64,000 nt of DNA from Chryseobacterium sp. CY350 (GTDB lineage: Bacteria > Bacteroidota > Bacteroidia > Flavobacteriales > Weeksellaceae), in assembly GCF_027945075.1 (NCBI RefSeq), contig NZ_CP116034.1, positions 3,038,001-3,102,000 of the forward strand, written 5' to 3'. Below the pieces are notes generated by a model. It ran no database searches, was not told the origin of the DNA, and saw nothing but the letters and a program-made list of their open reading frames with translations. The translations under genes were made by a program, and so were the position numbers. Positions 57,584 through 64,000 of the stretch are shown here, in pieces. Position 1 is the first letter of the stretch; each line of letters begins with the position of its first letter.

Positions 57584-58168
57584 CTATTTATAAAAACTAC
57601 TGCCGTCCAAATAGTCAAAAACCTCTGGTGGAAGCATTGGTCTTACATTTTTACCCTCTTTAATCATATTTCTGATTTCTGTTGCAGACAATTCTATGAC
57701 AGGAGCTTTTATCATTGAAATATTTTCATGCTGCAGATATTCCGAATCTTTTTTCTCACCTTCAAATACTCTGGGATATACAATGATATGATGATTTTTT
57801 ATTAAAACATCAGAGTTTTTCCATTTTTGAAGTCCGTTGAGGTTGTCTTCTCCCATAATCAAACTGAAAGAAAAATCAGGATATTTTTCCTGAAGATACG
57901 TTAATGTGTCAATTGTGTAACTTGGTGTTGGTAAAGAAAATTCAACATTTGAAGCACGCATTTTAGGATAATTTTTTACGGCGAGTTGCACCATATCCAA
58001 ACGATTGTGATCTTTTAGAAGAGATTTTTTTTCTTTAAAAGGATTTTGCGGACTTACAACAAACCACAATTCATCCATATCAGAATTTTCAAGAATATAG
58101 TTGGCCAAAATTAAATGACCGATATGAATAGGATTAAAGGATCCAAAAAATAAACCGATTTTTTTCAA
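57584..58168 (-). CDS. nadD: Nicotinate-nucleotide adenylyltransferase, TTG start
   Basis: 194 residues. Joins nicotinate mononucleotide and ATP to make NaAD, the step after pncB. Motifs: GLFFGSFNPIHIGHL with the HxGH nucleotidyl-transferase signature, and ISATEIRNMIKEG near the end. The start must be TTG at 58166-58168 (minus-strand TTG AAA AAA ATC): the frame upstream is open for about 18 codons with no ATG or GTG before a stop. The TTG lies directly at the edge of the GGTTGAGG-like tract of the four-helix cassette, suggesting that insertion replaced an original ATG. Confidence 0.93.
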   Translation of the reverse strand: MKKIGLFFGSFNPIHIGHLILANYILENSDMDELWFVVSPQNPFKEKKSLLKDHNRLDMVQLAVKNYPKMRASNVEFSLPTPSYTIDTLTYLQEKYPDFSFSLIMGEDNLNGLQKWKNSDVLIKNHHIIVYPRVFEGEKKDSEYLQHENISMIKAPVIELSATEIRNMIKEGKNVRPMLPPEVFDYLDGSSFYK

Positions 58169-58169
58169 A

Positions 58170-58197
58170 GTTGAGGTTGAGTTTAAGGTTAAGGTTG
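58170..58197 (-). repeat. GGTTGAGG-like tract at the nadD start
   Basis: Plus-strand TTGAGGTTGAG...TTAAGGTTAAGG, reading CCTTAACCTTAA on the other strand. It abuts the nadD TTG start and forms an imperfect inverted repeat with the tract on the recJ side. Confidence 0.6.
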
Positions 58198-58554
58198 CAT
58201 TCGATTGAGGTATGATGTTATTTTATTGAGTTCATGAATTACTTCATCAATAATATTTTTAATATCCAAATATTCTATTTCTTGAAAGTACGTTACTCTT
58301 AATCCATAAATCAAATGACTTTTAGTTTCAAATGCAGATCCTCTCGCAATATCATAGAAACGACTTTTATCTTTGCTCGTTCGTCTTCCAAAACCTTCCG
58401 CAATATTAGCAGAAATACTTTCAGCCGATCTTCGTAATTGTGAAGTAAGAGCGTAATCTTCTTTTCGTGGTAAATTTTCTGAAATGGTGAAACACTTTTC
58501 AGCAACATCCATTGCCTTTTGCCAAACAGGCATTTCAGTAAAATCGTTTATCAT
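58189..58554 (-). CDS. Four-helix bundle protein (23S rRNA intervening-sequence family)
   Basis: 121 residues. FTEMPVWQKAMDVAEKCFTISENLP, YALTSQLRRSAESISANIAEGFGR and GSAFETKSHLIYG are the hallmarks of the four-helix bundle (TIGR02436-type) family. Family members are common in Bacteroidota and in IVS elements of 23S rRNA. Molecular role unclear; RNA binding has been suggested. Sits between recJ and nadD, both of which it separates with simple repeats on each side. Confidence 0.93.
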   Translation of the reverse strand: MINDFTEMPVWQKAMDVAEKCFTISENLPRKEDYALTSQLRRSAESISANIAEGFGRRTSKDKSRFYDIARGSAFETKSHLIYGLRVTYFQEIEYLDIKNIIDEVIHELNKITSYLNRMQP

Positions 58555-58586
58555 TTGTTTAGTTTAAAAAATTATCAGATTATCAT

Positions 58587-58620
58587 CCTAAGCCTATACC
58601 TAAGCCTTATCCTCAACCTT
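58587..58620 (-). repeat. GGTTGAGG-like tract at the recJ end
   Basis: Minus-strand GGTTGAGGATAAGG then two copies of CTTAGG/TATAGG-type units. The TGA stop of recJ lies inside it. Confidence 0.6.
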
Positions 58621-60328
58621 CAATAAACTTCACATCCCGAATATTAAGATAGTGCGTCACATTTCCTTTCCAGTGGTTTTCTTCTAAAGTAAAAGCAATG
58701 TCAAAAGATTTAGTTCTGAAATCATCAGCAAACTGCCCGAGTTTGAAGCCAACGCATTCAATATTTCTTCCTGTAGAATCTTGCTTAATGTAAAATTTCA
58801 GGTGATTATTATCTTTTCCCATTGTTTTCAGGTAACCGGCGATTTTTTGATTTTTCAAAACCAGATTCGGTTTCATGTTATGCGGACCAAATGGTGCAAG
58901 TTTCCTGTGGAAATTGATGAAATCTCTGTTAATATCGTCTATCTCTATATCTGCATCGATCGTGATCGACGGTTCTTTTTGATGATCTTTTATTTTCTCG
59001 GCAACAGTTTTTTCGAATTTAATTTTAAAATCGTGGAATTTATCTTTTTCCATTGAAAGTCCGGCCGCAGCATGATGACCTCCAAATTTTAAGAAATATT
59101 CCGAACACAGATCCAACGCTTCATGTACATCAAAATCTGAAACAGATCTTGCGGAAGCTACCATTTCACCATTATTTCCATCTGTGAAAACTAATGTCGG
59201 TTTATAATACGTTTCGATAAGTCTCGACGCTACAATACCGATCACGCCTTTGTTCCACTCCGGATGATATACGATAGTTGTGTATTTTGTTTCCTGCTGA
59301 GATTCTATAATTTGTTTTAAAGCAGATTCTGTAGAAAACATATCGAGTTCCCTTCTTTCATCATTCAGATTCATGATGTCGCCTACAATTTGTTGGGCGT
59401 GTTTCAGATTGTCTGAAACCATCAGTTCCACTGCCGCTTTTCCTTGGGAAATTCTACCCGCTGCGTTGATTTTTGGAGCAATTTCGAAGACAATATTTGA
59501 AATTTCAAAATTAGAAAGCTTGTCTTCAGGAATTAAAAGTCGCAAACCTAGATTTCTTGTTTTTCTGAGAATTTTAAGTCCCATTTTTGCAAACACTCTG
59601 TTTTCACCTGTCATAGACACGATATCTGCAGCAATAGAAATAGCAAGAAGATCAGTCAATTCAAATAATTCTGTCTCTGGGATTTTGTAAATAGTATTTA
59701 ATCCCTGACACAATTTAAAACCAACTCCACATCCTGAAAGTTCTTTAAAAGGATATCTGCAGTCGCTTCTTTTAGGATCTAAAACAGCTACAGCATCAGG
59801 AATTTCGTCTCCCGGTAAATGGTGATCGCAGATAATAAAGTCGATTTGCTTTGCTTTCGCATAGTTAATCATGTCAATCGACTTAATACCGCAATCTAAT
59901 GCGATAATCAAAGAAAAACCGTTTTCTTTTGCAAAATCGATTCCCTCTGTAGATATTCCGTAGCCTTCAGAGTTTCTGTCGGGAATATAAAAGTCTAAAT
60001 ATTTTTTCTGAACAATTTTTCTTAAATAAAGATAGGTAAGAGCAACAGCTGTGGTTCCGTCGACATCATAATCGCCGTAGACCATTATTTTTTCTCCGTT
60101 TTCAATGGCTGTGGCAACACGCTCTACAGCTTTTTGCATATCTGCCATCAAAAAAGGATTGTGAATATCAGCTAAATTTGGCTTGAAAAATTCTCGTGCC
60201 TTCTGATAATTGTCAATTCCTCTCAAGACCAATAGTTTGGATTCAAAAGTTCCGAAACCAAGAGATGAACTCAATCCATCTACAGTTTCTTCATCCGGTT
60301 CGGTTTTGTAAATCCATTTTTGACTCAT
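58613..60328 (-). CDS. recJ: Single-strand-specific 5'-3' exonuclease RecJ
   Basis: 571 residues. DHH-family nuclease that resects 5' ends in recombination and mismatch repair. Motifs: DYDVDGTTA (Asp86, Asp88, Asp90), ALDCGIKS, CDHHLPGDE (DHH 168-170) and GGHHAAAG in the DHHA1 domain; an OB fold follows. The stop codon lies within a GGTTGAGG repeat, so the last residues may be reshaped by the neighbouring insertion. Length is normal. Confidence 0.96.
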   Translation of the reverse strand: MSQKWIYKTEPDEETVDGLSSSLGFGTFESKLLVLRGIDNYQKAREFFKPNLADIHNPFLMADMQKAVERVATAIENGEKIMVYGDYDVDGTTAVALTYLYLRKIVQKKYLDFYIPDRNSEGYGISTEGIDFAKENGFSLIIALDCGIKSIDMINYAKAKQIDFIICDHHLPGDEIPDAVAVLDPKRSDCRYPFKELSGCGVGFKLCQGLNTIYKIPETELFELTDLLAISIAADIVSMTGENRVFAKMGLKILRKTRNLGLRLLIPEDKLSNFEISNIVFEIAPKINAAGRISQGKAAVELMVSDNLKHAQQIVGDIMNLNDERRELDMFSTESALKQIIESQQETKYTTIVYHPEWNKGVIGIVASRLIETYYKPTLVFTDGNNGEMVASARSVSDFDVHEALDLCSEYFLKFGGHHAAAGLSMEKDKFHDFKIKFEKTVAEKIKDHQKEPSITIDADIEIDDINRDFINFHRKLAPFGPHNMKPNLVLKNQKIAGYLKTMGKDNNHLKFYIKQDSTGRNIECVGFKLGQFADDFRTKSFDIAFTLEENHWKGNVTHYLNIRDVKFIEG

Positions 60329-60543
60329 TTCACAAAAATAAGTAAAATTTATTTTAAAAAAAGATTAGCGTTAAGATCTTTCCTCATAAAGATTGGTCTC
60401 GTAATTGATTATGTCTCAATATTTTTGACGGTAAACGAAGATTAATTTAATAAATTTTAAATTTTTTTGAAAATTAAAAAACCAAATCCAAACTTATATC
60501 GTAGATATCATTAAAAGTACTAAACCTTTCTAAAAATAATATT

Positions 60544-61254
60544 ATGAAAAAACCAATCAATGTTTCTAATCAGGGAGCTACCCTGGATACCAGCAGAAGA
60601 AACTTCCTAAAACTAAGCGGCATCGGTATTGCCGTTGCGGGGCTTACTTTGGTAGGCTGTGACGATGACGATTTTGAGTATAACGATAATAAGATATTCG
60701 ATTTGGGTATGGGCGATGTAGGAGTTTTAAACTACGCGTACGCTCTTGAACAGTTAGAAGCAGATTTCTACACGAAAGTTGTCAATAACTTCTATGCAGG
60801 AATTTCAAATGCTGAAAAAGAAGTTTTGACAGATTTGTATCACCACGAGGTAATTCACAGAGATTTCTTCAAGGCAGCAATTACGGGTGCCACTACCAAT
60901 GTTTTACCAACACTTGAGTTTCAATATCCAAATGTAAACTTCAACGATAGAAGTTCTGTTTTGGCAACAGCAAAAGCTTTGGAAGATACAGGAGTGGCGG
61001 CTTACAATGCTGCAGGTAAATACATTACCAATCCTGCTTATCTTGTTTTGGCCGGGAAAATTGTGTCGGTAGAAGCAAGACACGCTTCAGCGATCAGAGA
61101 TTTGATCAACCCATTAACTGCAGCTTTCTCAGGAGACGATGTAGTAGATCCGGTAACTGGTCTTGATGTGGCAAAAGAACCAAAAGATGTCGTTGCGGCG
61201 GCGGGAGGATTCTTTAAAACTCCATTTACCTGGAAAGAAAGAGGTATTAACTAA
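60544..61254 (+). CDS. Tat-exported ferritin-like lipoprotein
   Basis: 236 residues. Twin-arginine signal (Arg18-Arg19, SRRNFLKLSG) followed by LVGC (Cys39) and four Asp: a Tat-dependent lipoprotein, and the acidic run after the Cys may favour surface export. The ferritin-like domain (about 55-200) has EQLEADFY, YHHEVIHRDFF, KALEDTGVAAYNA and VEARHAS, metal-ligand-like. The Ferritin_2/DUF4439-type family is of unknown role; iron or stress related is a guess. Followed by a second ferritin-like gene 24 bases downstream. Confidence 0.85.
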   Translation: MKKPINVSNQGATLDTSRRNFLKLSGIGIAVAGLTLVGCDDDDFEYNDNKIFDLGMGDVGVLNYAYALEQLEADFYTKVVNNFYAGISNAEKEVLTDLYHHEVIHRDFFKAAITGATTNVLPTLEFQYPNVNFNDRSSVLATAKALEDTGVAAYNAAGKYITNPAYLVLAGKIVSVEARHASAIRDLINPLTAAFSGDDVVDPVTGLDVAKEPKDVVAAAGGFFKTPFTWKERGIN

Positions 61255-61278
61255 TTATTCACTCAAAAATCGATTATT

Positions 61279-62100
61279 ATGAACATTTTAAAATTATTAG
61301 ATAAACTTTCTGACGATACATTTTTCTCAAAACAAACGTCTAGATTAGATAACCTTTCAGATCTTTCTACATTTGGTAAAAAAGCGGCAGTTGCAGCATT
61401 ACCTTTAGGTTTAGGAAGCTTTTTAGCAACTTCTGCAAAAGCAGAAACTAAAAATGAACCAACTTTAGCTATGAAAAGTGCGCTTACAGACGCTCTTCAG
61501 TTAGCTCTAACTTTAGAATATTTAGAAGACGAATATTATAGAATAGGATTGCAGACTGCCAACCTTATCCCTGCATCAGATAAAGTAGTTTTCCAACAAA
61601 TTTCAAAACACGAGACAGCTCACGTTACTTTTCTTAAAAGTACACTGAATTCTCTTAACGTTGCTCCTATAGCAAAACCAACTTTTGACTTTACTGTGAA
61701 TGGTGCTTTTTCACCTTTTACAAATTATCAGCAATTTCTTGTTCTGGCTCAGGCGTTTGAAGACACAGGCGTGAGAGCTTACAAAGGACAGGCAGGAAAT
61801 GTAATGTCAAACGGAGCTGTTCTTCAGGCAGCTTTACAGATTCACTCTGTAGAAGCAAGACATGCCTCTATGGTTCGTAGAATGCGTGCAAACAAAGGGT
61901 GGATTGAGTTAGCAAGTGGAGGAAGCGGAAGTGGAGGAATGCCTGCAGCAACTAATGCTGTTTATGCAGGTGAAGACGTTACAGTGCAGGCTGGCTTTAA
62001 TACGGCAACAACTTTCGGTGCGGCAGCAGGTTCTGCAGCATATGATGAGGTATTGACTGGAGCAGAAGCTACAGCAATTGCATCTTTATTTATTGATTAA
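61279..62100 (+). CDS. Ferritin-like exported protein (tandem paralogue)
   Basis: 273 residues. N-terminal hydrophobic segment about 33-52 (KKAAVAALPLGLGSFLATSAKA) as likely signal. Ferritin-like domain with TLEYLEDEYYRIGL, ISKHETAHVTFL, FEDTGVRAYKG and VEARHASMV. A Gly/Ala-rich C-terminal extension follows. Distant paralogue of the upstream gene, same unit. Confidence 0.85.
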   Translation: MNILKLLDKLSDDTFFSKQTSRLDNLSDLSTFGKKAAVAALPLGLGSFLATSAKAETKNEPTLAMKSALTDALQLALTLEYLEDEYYRIGLQTANLIPASDKVVFQQISKHETAHVTFLKSTLNSLNVAPIAKPTFDFTVNGAFSPFTNYQQFLVLAQAFEDTGVRAYKGQAGNVMSNGAVLQAALQIHSVEARHASMVRRMRANKGWIELASGGSGSGGMPAATNAVYAGEDVTVQAGFNTATTFGAAAGSAAYDEVLTGAEATAIASLFID

Positions 62101-62122
62101 TTTAGTTTATATAGTTTAGGTT

Positions 62123-62162
62123 AAATCCTTTTTCGGTACTTCTCCGAAAAAGGATTTTTTTT
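62123..62162 (+). terminator. Terminator after the ferritin-like pair
   Basis: AAATCCTTTTTCGG / CCGAAAAAGGATTT, 14 bp, 7-base loop, then a T-run. Very strong. Confidence 0.93.
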
Positions 62163-62200
62163 GTTTAAAAGTGCTATCTTAGAAGTCTAAATTATATTAA

Positions 62201-63016
62201 ATGAAAAAAATTATTATCGGTGTATTCTTACTGGGATCATTACAGGCAGTAAAGTCACAGAAAATCAATCTGGGAAAAGCAACAGATATTATTTCAAAAG
62301 GTGCTAAAGCACTAACCTTTACCAACGAAGATGCTGTAAAACTTTCCAAAGAATCCGTAGATTATATGGATAAAAACAATCAGATTGCAGGGCCAAAAGA
62401 TCCTTATACAGTAAGACTGAACAAGCTTTTTTCTAAACACAAATCTCAGGACGGGCTCAATCTAAATTATAAAGTCTACAAAGTAAAAGACATTAATGCC
62501 TTTGCCTGTGCAGATGGCAGTGTACGTGTTTTTTCATCTTTGATGGATGTGATGACAGACGATGAGCTTTTGGCAGTTATCGGTCACGAGATTGGTCACG
62601 TTAAAAATCAGGATACAAAAGATGCTATAAAATCTGCTTATCTTAAAGCTGCCGCATTGGATGCAGCTTCATCAGCCTCATCCACCGTAGCAAATTTAAA
62701 TGACAGTCAGGTTGGTAAAATGGCAAATGCATTTCTTGATGCCTCTCACAGCAAAAAGCAAGAATCTCAGGCAGATACTTACTCCTATGATTTCATGAAA
62801 GCAAACAAATATAATGTAGTGGGTGCTTACACCGCTTTTAAGAAGTTGGCTTTACTTTCAGAAGGAGGATCTACGCAGTCAGGCCTTCAGAAAATGTTCA
62901 ATTCACATCCCGACAGTAACAAAAGAGCTGAAGCAATAAAAAAGAGAGCAGAAAAAGACGGTCTTTGGAAAGATCCGGGAACTGTTTCTCTTCCTACAGC
63001 AAAATTGACGAAATAA
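62201..63016 (+). CDS. M48-family metalloprotease
   Basis: 271 residues. Signal peptide about 1-19 (MKKIIIGVFLLGSLQAVKS). Zinc motif HEIGH at 129-133 (AVIGHEIGHVKN) with the third ligand Glu188 (KKQESQADTYSYD). M48/BepA-Oma1-like proteases act on misfolded outer-membrane proteins or lipoproteins in the periplasm. No TPR domain is present, so it is a short form. Terminator follows; the rRNA operon begins beyond. Confidence 0.92.
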   Translation: MKKIIIGVFLLGSLQAVKSQKINLGKATDIISKGAKALTFTNEDAVKLSKESVDYMDKNNQIAGPKDPYTVRLNKLFSKHKSQDGLNLNYKVYKVKDINAFACADGSVRVFSSLMDVMTDDELLAVIGHEIGHVKNQDTKDAIKSAYLKAAALDAASSASSTVANLNDSQVGKMANAFLDASHSKKQESQADTYSYDFMKANKYNVVGAYTAFKKLALLSEGGSTQSGLQKMFNSHPDSNKRAEAIKKRAEKDGLWKDPGTVSLPTAKLTK

Positions 63017-63036
63017 AAATTCATACATATATTAAT

Positions 63037-63064
63037 AAGTCCGGTTCTATACCGGATTTTTTTT
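63037..63064 (+). terminator. Terminator after the M48 gene
   Basis: AAGTCCGGT / ACCGGATTT, 9 bp (one G-T pair), 5-base loop, then eight T. Confidence 0.85.
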
Positions 63065-63104
63065 GCGATCAATATTTTATCATCTATCTTAATATAGCGG
63101 TTTT

Positions 63105-63207
63105 TCCTCCGTAGCTTTTTCCCGCTCTCCACTATATCTTTTCCGGGAAGGTCTACACTTCGCTTCGTCCATCCCGAAAAAGGATGCCGTTTTGATCGGG
63201 GCTAGGG
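63105..63207 (-). ncRNA. Structured intergenic element (Flavo-1-like candidate)
   Basis: Minus-strand pattern TAGCCCCGAT...GGCATCCTTTTT [hairpin] GGAAAAGATATAGTGGAGAGCGGG...AAGCTA. Pairings TAGC/GCTA, CCCG/CGGG and TTTT/AAAA hold, around an apical hairpin (TTTTTCGGGA / TTCCCGGAAAA). The same kind of pattern recurs between genes in Flavobacteria and may be the Rfam Flavo-1 RNA; not verified here. Confidence 0.5.
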
Positions 63208-63419
63208 GATAGATCTTCGGATGAGCGTTTTTTTCAATTACTAAATAATCAGCCCTTCAGAAAACCAACTTTATATAATGAAGCCATTCTTTTCATCAAA
63301 AAACAGTGCTGAACATATCATCACGTCAAAACCCACCGGAGGAATTAGAAATTTTTCTATCAGATCTTCAAAGGGTTAAGTTCGGATATGAATTAAAAAT
63401 GAACATTATGTTAAATATA
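63208..63419. other. Gene-free stretch before the rRNA promoters
   Basis: About 210 bases with only a 33-codon ORF (63278-63379) that lacks support. No tRNA is seen. Likely upstream regulatory DNA of the rRNA operon. Confidence 0.5.
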
Positions 63420-63452
63420 TTTGGAAGTATGGGGATAAACGTACTACTTTTG
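63420..63452 (+). promoter_or_regulatory. rRNA promoter P1
   Basis: TTTG 63420-63423 and TACTTTTG 63445-63452, spacing 21. First of three tandem consensus promoters upstream of 16S. Confidence 0.65.
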
Positions 63453-63567
63453 CCCCACTGAAAAACGAGAGTAGATCGGTAGCGCAGAAGCGCCTTTAGA
63501 TAGGCAGGAACAAAAAAAACTCCGGTATAAATGATTTTAAATACCATGAAATTTTATTCAAATAAAT

Positions 63568-63598
63568 TTTGTGTAATTAGAAAAAGTTTTTATCTTTG
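63568..63598 (+). promoter_or_regulatory. rRNA promoter P2
   Basis: TTTG 63568-63571 and TATCTTTG 63591-63598, spacing 19. Its surroundings resemble those of P3 (TAATTAGAAA...AGTTTT), so the two look duplicated. Confidence 0.75.
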
Positions 63599-63630
63599 CA
63601 GTCCCGATACGGGGAGCGCAGGAGTAGATA

Positions 63631-63660
63631 GGTTGAGGGTTAAGAGAAGGGTTTAGGGTT
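63631..63660 (+). repeat. GGTTGAGGGTT-like tract in the rRNA leader
   Basis: GGTTGAGGGTTAAG...GGGTTTAGGGTT, similar to the tracts that flank the four-helix cassette at 58.2-58.6 kb. Lies between P2 and P3. Confidence 0.55.
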
Positions 63661-63693
63661 ACTTAAAAAACTTTAAAATTTCTTCAAAAAACA

Positions 63694-63725
63694 TTTGGCT
63701 AATTAGAAATAAAGTTTTACTTTTG
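63694..63725 (+). promoter_or_regulatory. rRNA promoter P3
   Basis: TTTG 63694-63697 and TACTTTTG 63718-63725, spacing 20. Closest promoter to 16S rRNA (about 130-base leader). A degenerate boxA-like GATCATTGA occurs near 63789 in the leader. Confidence 0.75.
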
Positions 63726-63864
63726 CACACGCAAATACGGCAACGCCCAACGACAGAAAAGGGCAGCTGAGAAAGCGTAAGAGAAGAGATCATTGAAAAA
63801 TAGATATAACAACCAAGTAAGGAAAAACTAAAGCGTCAAAACTTTGAGTGAGTCAGACAAACAT

Positions 63865-64000
<136 letters not shown>

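Larger units (their letters stand above)
58170..58620 (-). mobile_element. Putative four-helix-bundle cassette between recJ and nadD
   Basis: The four-helix-bundle gene plus its flanking GGTTGAGG-type tracts. The tracts are in inverted orientation; one includes the recJ stop codon and the other touches the nadD start. Relatives of this protein are encoded in intervening sequences inside 23S rRNA genes, so mobility is plausible. No transposase or direct repeat is seen. Confidence 0.45.

Noticed and set aside
63278..63379. 33-codon ORF (MKPFFSSKNSAEHIITSKPTGG...) upstream of the rRNA promoters
   Set aside because: No recognisable ribosome-binding site, promoter or family; the length is expected by chance.

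Overview
The window looks like a chromosomal segment of a flavobacterium of the Weeksellaceae, close to Chryseobacterium or Kaistella. The evidence is low G+C, Bacteroidota-type promoters (TTTG, about 19-20 bases, TAnnTTTG), GLPGLI-family proteins, an LptD of the Bacteroidota type, CtlX, and the first ~136 bases of a 16S rRNA gene at the right edge whose sequence fits this family. I recognise no tRNA, CRISPR array, IS element or phage gene.

Layout. 1-16.0 kb is mixed housekeeping: a 5'-truncated lptD, ridA, an HtrA/DegP protease, a TrhO-type tRNA hydroxylase with an extra C-terminal domain, 5-formyl-THF cyclo-ligase, a putative membrane-tethered regulator with its lipoprotein partner, a SpoU methyltransferase, rmuC, pncB, dps and a GT-C-like membrane protein. 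16.1-19.5 kb is rpsL-rpsG-fusA-rpsJ. A 6.5 kb accessory island (19.6-25.8 kb) follows, with a GLPGLI gene broken by an in-frame TAG, its intact paralogue, an iron-permease-like protein, a 900-residue secreted protein and a DUF3142-like lipoprotein. 26.0-40.1 kb is the S10-spc-alpha cluster from rplC to rplQ, including rpmD, secY, infA, a zinc-free rpmJ and rpoA; it has an internal terminator/promoter break between rpsN and rpsH.

40.1-44.6 kb holds a poorly characterised two-component locus: MliC-like lipoprotein (divergent), response regulator, unknown soluble protein, polytopic membrane protein and histidine kinase, then a second unit of three small genes. The two units share a promoter/operator arrangement, so they are probably co-regulated. 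44.8-49.8 kb has eno, gltA and a pair of guanidine-group-modifying enzymes (an amidinotransferase/DDAH-like protein and CtlX) preceded by a short leader ORF. 49.9-57.2 kb has a GH43-like enzyme with a discoidin domain, an esterase lipoprotein, a TonB-receptor-like barrel and a large adhesin-like lipoprotein.

57.2-60.3 kb (minus strand) is recJ, a four-helix-bundle protein, nadD and a DUF3817 protein. The four-helix gene is bracketed by GGTTGAGG-like tracts that reach into the recJ stop codon and abut the nadD start, which is a TTG, so it looks like an inserted cassette. 60.5-63.0 kb has two ferritin-like exported proteins and an M48 metalloprotease. The last 850 bases hold a structured intergenic element, three tandem rRNA promoters, a G-rich tract like the one near nadD, and the start of 16S rRNA.

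All calls come from reading the sequence and translations by eye; no database search was run.
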